A DNA stretch of 64,000 bases, from assembly GCF_009834225.1 (NCBI RefSeq), contig NZ_CP047176.1, forward strand, positions 1 through 64,000, given 5' to 3'. The notes beneath the pieces were generated by a model. It made no database searches and was not told the DNA's origin. It worked only from the letters and a program-made list of their open reading frames with translations. The position numbers and the translations under genes were made by a program. How positions within the stretch are numbered: the first letter of the stretch is position 1; each line of letters starts with the position of its first letter. Below, in pieces: positions 22,930 through 31,907 of this stretch. The DNA is from Rathayibacter sp. VKM Ac-2759. GTDB taxonomy: Bacteria; Actinomycetota; Actinomycetes; Actinomycetales; Microbacteriaceae.

Positions 22930-24723
22930 CTACTCGGTGGAGGTGGGGTTCGGGGTCGAGCCCGAGGTCGCGGTCGCGCTCGGAGTGGGCTCGGGGGCCG
23001 CCTCCTCGACGGTGACGGACAGAGTGGGCGAGGCCGCCGACTCCGTCTCGCCGCAGAGGACCGTGTACGTGACCTCGATCGTGCCGGCCGCGGAGCCGGA
23101 CTGGATCGTCGCAGTCGTGGAGGTCGACGGGTTCGTGCTCGTCACGGAGGCACCCTCGCCGGTCGCCGTCACGCGGTAGCCGGTGACCGAGGTGCCGCTC
23201 GGGCACTGGTTGTAGTTGCTCCAGGTGACGTTGAAGGCGGCACCGGCCTCGACGGACGACGCGGCGGGCGTGACGGTCGGCACGGCGCTGGGCGCGTCCG
23301 GGATCGCGACCTCGGTGTAGACGGTCACGACGATCGTGGTGCCCTTGGGGACGTTCGCCGTCGGGTTCACGTCCTGCACGTAGCCGACCTGGTCGGCGGA
23401 GGCGGCGCTCGGGCCGTCCTCCTTCGAGACGCCCATCCCGAGCTCGGTGAGCTCGGCCTGCACCTCGTCGAACGGGCGGTTGATGTAGGCCGCGCGATCG
23501 ATGACCGCGGTGTTCGAGGTCTGGGTCGGCGTGGGGGTCTGCGACGGGGTCGGCGTGACGGAGGGGGTCGTGCTCTGCGAGACGCTCGGCGTGGGCTGAG
23601 CCTCGGTGCTGTCCCCGGTCGTCAGCGCGAAGATCGTGCCGGCGATCACCACCGCGAGGATAACGATCAGGGCGATCAGCGGCCAGGTCCACGGGCTGCG
23701 CTTGCGCGGCTCGTCGACGACGTCCTGCGCCTCGTCGATTCCGACGAGCGCGCCCGCTCCCGCGGCACCGAGGGCCGTGGTCGCGTTCGAGGGGAGGACG
23801 GTCGTCGCCTGGGTCGACCCGGGCGCCGACGGCAGCACCGTCGTCGCCTGCGTGGTCGGCAGGTCTCCGGCCACCGCGGGCACGGCGACGGCCGCACCGC
23901 GCACGTCGCCCGAGCGGAGCGCCTGCGCCGCGCGCGCGAGGTGCGCGGCGGTCGCGGGGCGGTCGGCCGGCTTCTTGGCGATGCAGGAGTAGACGAGGTT
24001 GCGCACGGGCTCGGCGACCGTGACCGGCAGCTCGGGCGGGGTGTCGTTGATCTGCGCCATCGCGATGGCGACCTGCGACTCGCCCGTGAACGGGCGGCGC
24101 CCGGCCAGGCACTCGTACGCGACGATGCCCAGCGAGTAGATGTCGGTGGCGGGGGAGGCGGGCTGGCCGCTCGCCTGCTCCGGGGACAGGTACTGGACGG
24201 TGCCCATGACCTGACCGGTCGCGGTGAGCGGGACCTGGTCTGCGATGCGGGCGATGCCGAAGTCGGTGATCTTGACGCGGCCGTCGGGCGTGATCAGCAG
24301 GTTGCCCGGCTTCACGTCGCGGTGCACGAGTCCGGCGGCGTGCGCGGCGTGCAGCGCCAGCGCGGTCTGCGCGACGATGTCGAGCACCTTGTCGGTCGAG
24401 AGGACGCGCTCGCGCTCGAGCACGGTCGACAGCGCCTCGCCGGGCACCAGCTCCATCACGAGGTAGGCCGAGCCGTCCTCCTCGCCGTAGTCGTAGACGT
24501 TGGCGATGCCCTCGTGGTTGACCAGCGCGGCGTGACGGGCCTCGGCGCGGAAGCGCTCGAGGAAGCCGGGGTCGCCGAGGTACTCGTCCTTCAGGATCTT
24601 GATCGCGATGGTGCGGCCGATCACCAGATCGGTCGCCTGCCACACCTCTCCCATGCCGCCGATGGCGATCCGGGACTGCAGCTCGTAGCGTCCCCCGAAG
24701 GTGAGCCCTGTGGTGGGTCTCAT
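22930..24723 (-). CDS. pknA: Serine/threonine protein kinase PknA with an atypical extracellular domain
   Basis: A 597-residue receptor kinase. The kinase domain has IGGMGEVWQA, Lys42, catalytic Asp136 (LVHRDVKPGN) and DFG at 154-156. A linker holds two copies of TQATTVLPS (291-299, 304-312). The membrane helix is at 345-367. Outside, after a Thr/Pro-rich stalk, lies one PASTA-like repeat (about 400-470) and then a beta-sandwich-like domain with two cysteines (NQCPSG and TVLCGE), ending in a Pro/Thr/Ser tail. Mycobacterial PknA lacks PASTA domains, so this exterior differs. The start overlaps the pbpA stop by 4 bases. Confidence 0.93.
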   Translation of the reverse strand: MRPTTGLTFGGRYELQSRIAIGGMGEVWQATDLVIGRTIAIKILKDEYLGDPGFLERFRAEARHAALVNHEGIANVYDYGEEDGSAYLVMELVPGEALSTVLERERVLSTDKVLDIVAQTALALHAAHAAGLVHRDVKPGNLLITPDGRVKITDFGIARIADQVPLTATGQVMGTVQYLSPEQASGQPASPATDIYSLGIVAYECLAGRRPFTGESQVAIAMAQINDTPPELPVTVAEPVRNLVYSCIAKKPADRPATAAHLARAAQALRSGDVRGAAVAVPAVAGDLPTTQATTVLPSAPGSTQATTVLPSNATTALGAAGAGALVGIDEAQDVVDEPRKRSPWTWPLIALIVILAVVIAGTIFALTTGDSTEAQPTPSVSQSTTPSVTPTPSQTPTPTQTSNTAVIDRAAYINRPFDEVQAELTELGMGVSKEDGPSAASADQVGYVQDVNPTANVPKGTTIVVTVYTEVAIPDAPSAVPTVTPAASSVEAGAAFNVTWSNYNQCPSGTSVTGYRVTATGEGASVTSTNPSTSTTATIQSGSAAGTIEVTYTVLCGETESAASPTLSVTVEEAAPEPTPSATATSGSTPNPTSTE

Positions 24724-26174
24724 TTGTTCAGCACCGCCTCTAGTACCTGTTGTGCGATGGGTGCGGCGATCAGGTTGCCGTACCCGGTCTGTCCGAGTCC
24801 TCCGCCGTCCTCGACGAGGACGGTGATGGCGTACTGCGGGTCGTCCGCAGGCGCGAACCCCGTGAACCAGAGGGTGTACGGATCGTCTCCGCCGTTCTCG
24901 GCGGTCCCGGTCTTACCGGCCACCGTGACGCCATCTATTGTTGCATTCGTCGCCGCACCGCCCTGGACGCTGGCGACCATCATGGCCTTCACGGCGTCCG
25001 CCGTCTCCCGGCTCACGGCCCGTCCGAGCGACTTCTCCTCGAACTGCTGCAGCACGCTGAGATCCTGCGAGCGGATGACGTCGACCAGGTTCGGCTGCAT
25101 GACCTCGCCGCCGTTCGCGATCGCCGCGGAGACCATCGCGATCTGCAGCGGGGTCGCCCGCACCTCGTACTGTCCGAAGGCGGTGAGCGCCGTCTGGGCG
25201 TCGTCGGTGGTCTGCGGGTAGGTGCTCGCCTCGACCGACATCGGGATCTCGAGCTCGGTGTCGAAGCCGAACTTCTCGGCCTGCGAGCGGATGGCGTCGG
25301 CGCCGAGCTCGACGCCCATCTCGGCCATCGGCACGTTGCACGAGAGCGACACGGCCGTCGCGAGCGTGACCGTGTCTCCGGAACCGCAGAGACCGCCTCC
25401 GGAGTTCGTGACCTGGGTGCTCGTGCCCGGCAGCGTGTACGCCTGCAGGTTCGGGAAGCTCGAGTCGGGGGTGAAGCGGCCCGACTCGAGGGCGGCCGAG
25501 GCGACGACGAGCTTGAAGACGGAGCCGGGAGGGTTCAGCGAGCCGCCGATGGCGCGGTTCACGAGGGGCTCGGTCGCGTCGTCGTCGAGGGCGGCGTAGG
25601 CGGCGAGGACGTCGTCGGTGTCGTGCGACGCCAACGCGCTCGGATCGAACGTGGGCTTGGAGACCATGGCGAGGATGCGGCCGGTCGCGGGCTCGGTGAC
25701 GACGACCGCACCGGTGTAGTCGCCGAGGGCGTCGAACGCGGCCTGCTGGGCGACCGGGTCGATCGAGAGCTCGACGGAGGCGCCCTTCGGGTCTTGCCCC
25801 GACACGAGGTTGTCGATCTCGTCGAAGAACTGGGAGTTCGAGGTGCCGGAGAGGTAGTCGTTGAGCGAGCGCTCGATGCCCGTGGTGCCCTGGTTGAGCG
25901 TGAAGTAGCCGGTGACGGCCGAGTAGAGCGGGCCGTTCGCGTACTGCCGCTGGAACTTGTACACGTCGTCGGACGGCGTCGACGAGGCGATCGGCTGGCC
26001 GCCGGCGAGGATCGCGCCCCGCTCGGTCGAGAAGCTCTCGTACAGCGTCCGCGTGTTGCGCGAGTCCTCGGACAGCGTGTCGGCCTGCAGCACCTGGATG
26101 GTGGTCGTCGACAGGAAGAGGGCGACGAACATCGTCAGGACGACGAGGCTCACGCGCTTGAGTTCTCGATTCAT
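24720..26174 (-). CDS. pbpA: Penicillin-binding protein PbpA (class B transpeptidase)
   Basis: A 484-residue class B PBP that cross-links peptidoglycan outside the membrane. The N-terminus has a membrane anchor (about 8-28). The dimerisation domain follows, then the transpeptidase domain with Ser218-x-x-Lys221 (PGSVFKLV), Ser278-Cys-Asn280 and Lys421-Thr-Gly. It is encoded 6 bases after rodA, its likely SEDS glycosyltransferase partner, and overlaps pknA, so synthesis and kinase signalling are coupled at the operon level. All catalytic residues are present. Confidence 0.96.
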   Translation of the reverse strand: MNRELKRVSLVVLTMFVALFLSTTTIQVLQADTLSEDSRNTRTLYESFSTERGAILAGGQPIASSTPSDDVYKFQRQYANGPLYSAVTGYFTLNQGTTGIERSLNDYLSGTSNSQFFDEIDNLVSGQDPKGASVELSIDPVAQQAAFDALGDYTGAVVVTEPATGRILAMVSKPTFDPSALASHDTDDVLAAYAALDDDATEPLVNRAIGGSLNPPGSVFKLVVASAALESGRFTPDSSFPNLQAYTLPGTSTQVTNSGGGLCGSGDTVTLATAVSLSCNVPMAEMGVELGADAIRSQAEKFGFDTELEIPMSVEASTYPQTTDDAQTALTAFGQYEVRATPLQIAMVSAAIANGGEVMQPNLVDVIRSQDLSVLQQFEEKSLGRAVSRETADAVKAMMVASVQGGAATNATIDGVTVAGKTGTAENGGDDPYTLWFTGFAPADDPQYAITVLVEDGGGLGQTGYGNLIAAPIAQQVLEAVLNK

Positions 26175-26180
26175 GGTGGG

Positions 26181-27569
26181 TCAGACCACCAGACGGGGCT
26201 GATTGCGGACTGTGTCGGAGAGGCGCAGGAGCACAGCGACGATCATCCAGTTGGCCACCAGCGACGAGCCGCCGGCCGCGAGGAACGGAGTGGTCAGGCC
26301 GGTGAGCGGGATGACGCGGGTGACGCCTCCGATCACGATGAAGCACTGCAGGGCGATGACGAACGAGAGCCCCACGCCCAGGAGACGGCCGAAGTCGTCC
26401 TGCCCGGCGAAGCCGATCCGGAAGCCGCGCGACACGAGCAGCAGGTAGAGCCCGAAGATCGCGAAGAGGCCCGCGAGCCCGAGCTCCTCGCCGAGGCTCG
26501 CGATGATGTAGTCGGACTGGGGGACCGGCGTGATGTCGGGCATGCCCTGCCCGAGGCCGGTGCCGAGCAGGCCGCCGTGCGCGAGGCCGAACAGGCCCTG
26601 CACCAGCTGGTAGCTGCCGCCGGGATCGGCGCTGTAGCGCTCGGGGTTGAAGGCGTCGAGCCAGTTGGCGAAGCGGTTGCCGACGTAGCCGAGCGTCTGG
26701 CTGGCGAGGATCGCGCCGCCGAGGAACAGTCCGACGCCGATCAGGACCCAGCTCGTGCGGCCCGTGGCGACGTAGAGCATCACCAGGAAGAGGCCGAAGT
26801 AGAGCAGCGCCGTGCCGAGGTCGCGCTGGAACACGATGACCGCCATCGAGACGGCCCAGACCACGAGGATCGGGCCGAGATCGCGCAGCCGCGGGAACCG
26901 CATCCGGAGGAACGTCTTCCCGACCATCGAGAGCGAGTCGCGGTTGCGCACGAGGTAGCCCGAGAAGAAGACCGCGAGGGCGATCTTCGCGATCTCGCCG
27001 GGCTGGAAGCTGAAGAAGTCGCCGATGCCGATCCAGACGCGGGCGCCGCTGACTTCCTTGCCGATGAAGGGCACGAGCGGCAGCAGGAGCAGCACGATGG
27101 CGGCGAAGCCCGCGACGTAGGTGTAGCGGAACAGGACGCGGTGGTTGCGGATGACGAGCAGGACCGTGATCGCCGCGACGATCGCCAGGGCGCTCCAGAA
27201 GATCTGGCGGACGGCGACGGACTCCCAGCCGGTCGCGCCGTCGGCGATGTCGATGCGGTAGATCTCGGCGACGCCCAGGCCGTTGAGGACCGTGGCGATC
27301 GGGAGGAGGAAGGGATCCGCCTCCGGAGCCGCGAATCGCAGCACCACGTGCACGATCAGCACCAGCGCCGAGAGGCCCGCACCGAGGGAGACGAGCGTGG
27401 TGTCGACGGCGCCGAGCGCGCCCAGCTGCACCAGGAGGATCGCGGACGCGTCGATCAGGCAGGCGCCGATCAGGAGGAGCAGCTCGAGGTTGCGCAGACG
27501 CTGCCGGAGGAAGCGCGGTCGCTCGCGCTTCGGGGCGTCGGATCGGGTGGTCGTCGCGGCGGCGGTCAC
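26181..27569 (-). CDS. rodA: SEDS peptidoglycan polymerase RodA/FtsW family
   Basis: A 462-residue polytopic protein of the SEDS family, which polymerises glycan strands from lipid II together with a class B PBP. About 12 membrane helices are visible. Family motifs include GARVWIGIGDFFSFQPGEIAK (catalytic region), FQRDLGTALLYFG and SLGEELGLAGLF with the conserved acidic residues. The cytoplasmic N-terminus carries about 30 charged residues. The GTG start at 27569 overlaps the pstP stop by 4 bases. By position it is the elongation-type RodA. Confidence 0.95.
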   Translation of the reverse strand: MTAAATTTRSDAPKRERPRFLRQRLRNLELLLLIGACLIDASAILLVQLGALGAVDTTLVSLGAGLSALVLIVHVVLRFAAPEADPFLLPIATVLNGLGVAEIYRIDIADGATGWESVAVRQIFWSALAIVAAITVLLVIRNHRVLFRYTYVAGFAAIVLLLLPLVPFIGKEVSGARVWIGIGDFFSFQPGEIAKIALAVFFSGYLVRNRDSLSMVGKTFLRMRFPRLRDLGPILVVWAVSMAVIVFQRDLGTALLYFGLFLVMLYVATGRTSWVLIGVGLFLGGAILASQTLGYVGNRFANWLDAFNPERYSADPGGSYQLVQGLFGLAHGGLLGTGLGQGMPDITPVPQSDYIIASLGEELGLAGLFAIFGLYLLLVSRGFRIGFAGQDDFGRLLGVGLSFVIALQCFIVIGGVTRVIPLTGLTTPFLAAGGSSLVANWMIVAVLLRLSDTVRNQPRLVV

Positions 27570-28858
27570 GGTGCTCCGTTCGCATCCGTCAGGCGCTCGA
27601 CGATGTCGACGGCGCTCGCGTACGAGTCGGCGCTGATGGTCTGCTCGAGCTGCTCGACGTCGTACTCGCGGAGGGAGTCGACCGGGATCCCGGTGTCCTC
27701 CTTGACCGAGGAGAGCGAGAGCGGGCCGACCGACTGCTGGATGCCCTGGTAGATGATCACGGTGTCGCCGTCGGTGCCGACGTAGAAGCGCGACTGGGTC
27801 CAGTCGTAGGCGAGCAGGACGCCGAGGAAACCGGCGATCAGCACGAGCGAGAGACCCACCAGCCAGGTGATGCGGCGGCGGAGGTGCCGGCGGCGGTCCT
27901 CCTCGATGAGCTCGTCGAGGTAGTCCTCGGAGGCGGGCTCGAAGTGGGTGGGGCCCTGCGCGGCGGGAGCGCGGGTGTGCAGGCGGAGACCGGGGATGCG
28001 GATCCGGTTCTGCGAGTCGTCGGTGCTGAGCGGAGTCGGGGCCGCCGCCGAGCCGACGATCACGGGCTCGGAGCTCGGCTCGAGCACCTGCGCCGTGGCG
28101 TTCGCGCCGGGGACGTCGAGGATCACGACGGTCACGTTGTCGGGAGCGCCGTGCGAGAGGCTGTCGCGGATCAGCCGGTCGGCGACCTGCTGGGCGGTCT
28201 CGTCGCGCGAGAGCTCCTTCTGGATCTCGTCGTGCGGGACGACGCCCGAGAGGCCGTCGGAGCAGATCAGCCAGCGGTCGCCCGGCTCGGTCTCGAGCGT
28301 CAGCGTGTCGATCTCGGGGTTGGTGTGCACATCGCCGAGGACCCGCATGAGGACGGAGCGGCGCGGGTGCGTCATCGCCTCCTCCTCGGTGATGCGCCCG
28401 GAGTCGACGAGGCGCTGCACGAAGGTGTGGTCGGTGGTGACCTGCTCGAGCTTGCCGTCGCGGAGGACGTAGATCCGCGAGTCGCCGATGTGGGCGATGG
28501 CGACGGACTCGCCGACGCGGACGATCGCGCTGACGGTCGTGCCCATGCCGGTGAGCTCGGGGTGGTCGATGACGGCCTCGGCCAGCAGGGTGTTGGCGGC
28601 GAGGAGGGTGCGCTTGAGCTCGTCCTCGGCCTCATAGGTGGAGGCGTAGCGGCGGTCGGCCTCGGCGATGCGCTTGATCGCGATCGAGGAGGCGACGTCG
28701 CCTCCCGCGTGACCGCCCATGCCGTCGGCGACGACGAAGAGCTCGCGGCCCGCGTAGCCCGAGTCCTGGTTGTTGGAGCGGATGCGCCCGACGTGCGAGA
28801 CGGCGGCGCTCTCGCGCGCCGCACCGCCGGCCGGGGTGCCCTCACGGGTGGAAGCCAC
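27566..28858 (-). CDS. pstP: PP2C-family Ser/Thr phosphatase PstP
   Basis: The phosphatase that reverses PknA/PknB phosphorylation. The 430-residue protein has a PP2C domain at about 18-250 with metal-binding motifs SNNQDSG, VVADGMGGHAGGD, IGDSRIYVL, SDGLSGVV and GAPDNVTVV. A linker of about 70 residues precedes a membrane helix (about 330-350) and an extracellular domain of roughly 75 residues. The GTG start at 28858 lies 3 bases after the fhaB stop. Domain layout matches mycobacterial PstP. Confidence 0.95.
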   Translation of the reverse strand: MASTREGTPAGGAARESAAVSHVGRIRSNNQDSGYAGRELFVVADGMGGHAGGDVASSIAIKRIAEADRRYASTYEAEDELKRTLLAANTLLAEAVIDHPELTGMGTTVSAIVRVGESVAIAHIGDSRIYVLRDGKLEQVTTDHTFVQRLVDSGRITEEEAMTHPRRSVLMRVLGDVHTNPEIDTLTLETEPGDRWLICSDGLSGVVPHDEIQKELSRDETAQQVADRLIRDSLSHGAPDNVTVVILDVPGANATAQVLEPSSEPVIVGSAAAPTPLSTDDSQNRIRIPGLRLHTRAPAAQGPTHFEPASEDYLDELIEEDRRRHLRRRITWLVGLSLVLIAGFLGVLLAYDWTQSRFYVGTDGDTVIIYQGIQQSVGPLSLSSVKEDTGIPVDSLREYDVEQLEQTISADSYASAVDIVERLTDANGAP

Positions 28859-28861
28859 GCC

Positions 28862-29452
28862 CTACGACCGCCGCAGCTCGAAGGTCGTCGTGCCGACCTT
28901 GACGGGGGTGTTCAGCGGCACCTTGGTGGGCGCGCCGACGCGGCGGCCGTCGAGGAAGGTGCCGTTGGTCGAGTCGAGGTCCTGGATCATCCACTCGTCG
29001 TTCCAGATCAGGAGGCGCGCGTGGTGGGTCGAGGTGTAGTCGTCGCGGATCACGAGGGTCGACTCGGAGGAGCGGCCGATCGTGAGCGGCTCGCCGGTGA
29101 GCTCGAGCTCGGTGCCGCGCTTGGGACCCGAGGTGATCACCAGGCGCTGGGCCGTGTGGACCGTGGCGACGCCTCCGGAATCGGTGCGCTCGGACTGGGC
29201 CTCGCGGGTCCGCCTGGCCGAGGGGGCGGCGGGGGCCGGCGCCGGCTGGGCCTGCGCCTGCGCCGCGACGACGGGCTGGGCCGCCGTGACGAACGGGGCG
29301 TCGCTCGCGGCGGGCTGTGCGGCTCCGGCGGGGAGCTTGCGGACCCGCTGCCCGAACAGGTCCGAGCGCAGCGCGTAGACGATGCCGAACACGAAGAACC
29401 ACAGCAGCGCGAGGAACGCGATGCGCAGCACGAACAGAGTGAGCTCGCTCAT
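28862..29452 (-). CDS. fhaB: FHA-domain membrane protein FhaB (FipA)
   Basis: A 196-residue protein with an N-terminal membrane helix (about 5-27, LFVLRIAFLALLWFFVFGIV), an Ala/Pro/Gln-rich linker, and a C-terminal forkhead-associated domain (about 105-190). The FHA motif has LTIGRSSESTLVI, STHHARL and DLDSTNGTFLDG, so phosphothreonine binding is expected. In mycobacteria the counterpart links kinase signalling to the divisome. The ATG overlaps the fhaA stop by 4 bases. Confidence 0.95.
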   Translation of the reverse strand: MSELTLFVLRIAFLALLWFFVFGIVYALRSDLFGQRVRKLPAGAAQPAASDAPFVTAAQPVVAAQAQAQPAPAPAAPSARRTREAQSERTDSGGVATVHTAQRLVITSGPKRGTELELTGEPLTIGRSSESTLVIRDDYTSTHHARLLIWNDEWMIQDLDSTNGTFLDGRRVGAPTKVPLNTPVKVGTTTFELRRS

Positions 29453-30204
29453 AGCCGATCGTCCCAGAATCCGTCGGAGGAGCGCCCGGCGCGGCCGGAC
29501 GTGCGGGGGGCCTTCGCCGGCGCGCCACCCTGGACGATGCGGAACACGATCCGCGTGCGCCCGATCGAGATGGTCTGCTCGGGCGAGAGCGGAGCCTGGG
29601 TGACGGGCCTGCCGTCGAGCTTGGAGCCGTTGGTCGAGCCGAGATCGTGCACCTGGGCGCGCGAACCGTCCCACAGGATCTCGACGTGCTTGCGCGAGGT
29701 GCCCGAGTCGTCGACCGTGATGTCGGCGTCGCTCCCGCGGCCGATGACGGTGCGCGACTTCGTGAGGGGATAGCGCTTGCCGTCGATGTCGAGGACGGGG
29801 GAGTAGGCGACGGTGCCCTTGACGCTCCGGGAGTCGACCTCGACCATCCCGTCGCTGAGCGACTCGTCGGCGGCGAGGGAGATGTCGACGGGCCCGGAGA
29901 AGCGGAAGCCCTGCTTCTTGGCGTGCTCGGTCGCGGCGGTCGTGAGCTCGTCGATGAGCGTCGAGCCCATCCGCTCCATGCGATCGAGATCGGCGGTGGA
30001 CATGCGCAGGGTGATGCTGTTCGGGACCAGGATGCGGTCGCGGCTGACGATCGCGGCGCTCGTGTCGAGCTCCCTCCGGAGCGCGGACGCGAGCTCGACC
30101 GGCTGCAGCCCCGACTTGAAGGTCCTCGCGAAAGCGCCGTTGACGACGCGCTCGAGTCCCTTCTCGAAGTTGTCCAGTATGCCCACGGTCTTCTTCCGGT
30201 TCAT
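29449..30204 (-). CDS. fhaA: FHA-domain protein FhaA (DUF3662 plus FHA)
   Basis: The first gene of the envelope-kinase operon. The 251-residue protein has an N-terminal DUF3662 domain (about 8-130; GILDNFEKGLERVVNGAFA) and a C-terminal FHA domain (about 160-235; RTVIGRGSDADITV, SRKHVEI, DLGSTNGSKLDG). In mycobacteria FhaA binds phosphorylated MurJ/MviN and regulates peptidoglycan export. The ATG at 30204 is used here, but the in-frame GTG at 30186, with GGAAG upstream, matches the usual GILDNFEKG start and may be the true one. Confidence 0.93.
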   Translation of the reverse strand: MNRKKTVGILDNFEKGLERVVNGAFARTFKSGLQPVELASALRRELDTSAAIVSRDRILVPNSITLRMSTADLDRMERMGSTLIDELTTAATEHAKKQGFRFSGPVDISLAADESLSDGMVEVDSRSVKGTVAYSPVLDIDGKRYPLTKSRTVIGRGSDADITVDDSGTSRKHVEILWDGSRAQVHDLGSTNGSKLDGRPVTQAPLSPEQTISIGRTRIVFRIVQGGAPAKAPRTSGRAGRSSDGFWDDRL

Positions 30205-30354
30205 CGCCTCGCGGCGGTCACGATCGGATCGGGGAGTCGGTGCGCCCCTCTGGTCTGCGCCGCGCACGGCTACGGGCATGTTACTGGGATGCTCTGGATG
30301 CGGGCTCCCCGGGACGGATTCGGGGGTGCGGTGCGCGGGCCGGTGCGGGAGGTT

Positions 30355-30430
30355 CGGCTCGGGGAAACGGGTTCGGCTCGCGGGAATCCGCGGTTCCGAC
30401 GAGCCGAACGCGATTCTGCGAGCCGGAGAT
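30355..30430 (+). repeat. Dispersed repeat, family 2
   Basis: About 75 bases containing four GGCTCG/CGAGCC boxes arranged as nested inverted repeats. The same element occurs inverted at 43701-43777 and in this orientation at 60019-60093. It sits in the 285-base spacer between the fhaA promoter region and tRNA-Leu. Confidence 0.8.
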
Positions 30431-30489
30431 GCGGGGCGGAGCGCCTCGGGGTGCTAGTCTTTCTCGTCGGTGCTTCGGTGCCGTGGTGA

Positions 30490-30576
30490 GCGCGAGTGGC
30501 GGAATAGGCAGACGCGCACGGTTCAGGTCCGTGTGCCCGAAAGGGCGTGGGGGTTCAACTCCCCCCTCGCGCACCA
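30490..30576 (+). tRNA. tRNA-Leu (CAG)
   Basis: A class II tRNA of 87 bases including CCA. Acceptor GCGCGAG pairs with CTCGCGC. The anticodon arm is CACGG-TTCAGGT-CCGTG with anticodon CAG. A variable arm GCCCGAAAGGGC and T-arm GGGGGTTCAACTCCCCC follow. Unlike the other two tRNAs here, the CCA end is encoded. Confidence 0.97.
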
Positions 30577-30603
30577 GGGTTCATCAGAACCAGCAGTACG
30601 ACA

Positions 30604-30631
30604 GCCCCCGATCGGATATCCGGTCGGGGGC
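30604..30631 (+). terminator. Terminator after tRNA-Leu
   Basis: Arms GCCCCCGA (30604-30611) and TCGGGGGC (30624-30631), with an inner CGGATATCCG palindrome, followed by TTCGTCGTT. It lies 28 bases after the tRNA. Confidence 0.8.
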
Positions 30632-30679
30632 TTCGTCGTTCGCGGACCTGTCCGGTGACGCGGAGGGCTGACGGCTGGT

Positions 30680-30745
30680 GAGGGAACCCCGGACCGTCGA
30701 GGCCGCCTCGAAGGGCGGGCTCCCTCGACGGTCCGGGGTTCCCTC
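30680..30745. terminator. Perfect 23-bp inverted repeat between convergent genes
   Basis: Arms 30680-30702 and 30723-30745 are exact reverse complements around a 20-base loop. It lies between tRNA-Leu (+) and the GH16-like gene (-) and ends 18 bases from that gene's stop, so it could terminate in both directions. Confidence 0.75.
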
Positions 30746-30763
30746 GGTGCCGGGATCAGCTGG

Positions 30764-31507
30764 TCAGGGGGTGCCGCAGACGCTGCGGGCGCGGGCGGTG
30801 CGGGGGTAGGCGGCCGGGTCGCGGGGGACCGCCTCCGGGAACTCGAAGAGGTCGAGCATGAGCTGGAGCGGGTAGGGCAGGGCCTGGCGGACCGTGTGCA
30901 CGAGCGCGCCGTCGACGAAGAGCGCGACGCCCGCCTCCGACCACTCGACCGCGTAGGTGTGCGGTTCGGCGGTGTCGATCGGGAGGTCGACGTCGACGAC
31001 GTCGGTCGTGAGGCGCGGATCGTCGATCGCCTTCACTCCGGTGCGGACGGTCGAGCGGCGCTCGCCGCGGAGAGAGCCGAAGAGCTCGGCGACGGTGATC
31101 TCGCCGGAGTCGTCGGGCCCGGAATCCTCGAGGCCGACCAGCCAGAGCGCGAGCATGCAGTCGGGGTGGGGGCTCGCCTCGAGGACGGCCTCCACGCGGC
31201 CGCCGCTCGGGGTCCACAGCCGACGGGTCGGCACCTCGGTGCGCACGCGGAGCTCCGAGGTGTGGCGGTGAGTGCCGATCGCGGAGCCGAGGGGGCCCGC
31301 GAACGTCGCGGTCTGCAGGTTCGAGACGCGCATCGGGCCGTCCTCGTCGCGCCACGGCGGCTGGTCGGCGTCGATACGGAGGAGCAGTCCGTCGGCGTCG
31401 AGGTCGTAGCGGGCCCGTGAGCGCTCCGGAGTCGTCCACTGCGGCAGGTAGTGGTCGATCCAGCGCTCGGGGTCGAGGCGGCCCGCTGCGAATCCGTCGG
31501 TGAACAC
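30764..31507 (-). CDS. GH16-like concanavalin-type protein
   Basis: A roughly 247-residue protein with the jelly-roll fold of glycoside hydrolase family 16. Typical segments are FAAGRLDPERWIDHYLPQWTT, SNLQTATFAGP and PHTYAVEWSEAGVALFVDG. At the catalytic position of GH16 (ExDxxE) it reads EITVAELFG, so the central Asp is Thr; activity is uncertain. There is no signal peptide, so it appears cytoplasmic. The GTG at 31507 (VFTDGF) has GGGAGG 9 bases upstream; the ATG at 31516 is too close to that site. Confidence 0.7.
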   Translation of the reverse strand: MFTDGFAAGRLDPERWIDHYLPQWTTPERSRARYDLDADGLLLRIDADQPPWRDEDGPMRVSNLQTATFAGPLGSAIGTHRHTSELRVRTEVPTRRLWTPSGGRVEAVLEASPHPDCMLALWLVGLEDSGPDDSGEITVAELFGSLRGERRSTVRTGVKAIDDPRLTTDVVDVDLPIDTAEPHTYAVEWSEAGVALFVDGALVHTVRQALPYPLQLMLDLFEFPEAVPRDPAAYPRTARARSVCGTP

Positions 31508-31592
31508 GGACGACATCCTCCCGCGCACGACCGACACCGGGGGAGGGGCGCGTGTTCACCGGCGCGATGCCGGGGGCGGCGATGATCGGCGC

Positions 31593-31898
31593 ATGATCGC
31601 CCTCCGCGCCGATGTGTCCGCGCTCGACGCTCGTGTCTCGTCCGAGCTGTTGCGCCGCCTCCGCGGGCACCGCCACGTGCAGGTGGGTGCACGCCAGTGG
31701 ATCGCGGTCGTGCCCGAGGTGGGCTCGGTGCTGATCACCGACGGCACCGCGATCGTGCTCGACGTGCTGGTGGAGCAGCGGGTGCTCGTCCCGATCGTGA
31801 TCGACGCGCTCGAGACGGAGCTGCGCCGCGACGGGTTCCGCGAGCGGATCGCGCTGCGGTGGTCGACTCCGGATGCGGTCCCTGTCCCGTTCCGCTGA
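31593..31898 (+). CDS. Hypothetical protein
   Basis: A 101-residue protein starting MIALRADVSALDARVSSELL. It has no signal, membrane segment or motif that I recognise. Part is hydrophobic (VGSVLITDGTAIVLDVLVEQ). Codon composition looks like its neighbours. The start is uncertain, since there is no clear ribosome binding site and an earlier in-frame ATG exists at 31500. It is divergent from the GH16-like gene. Confidence 0.5.
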   Translation: MIALRADVSALDARVSSELLRRLRGHRHVQVGARQWIAVVPEVGSVLITDGTAIVLDVLVEQRVLVPIVIDALETELRRDGFRERIALRWSTPDAVPVPFR

Positions 31899-31907
31899 GC
31901 CGCGCTC

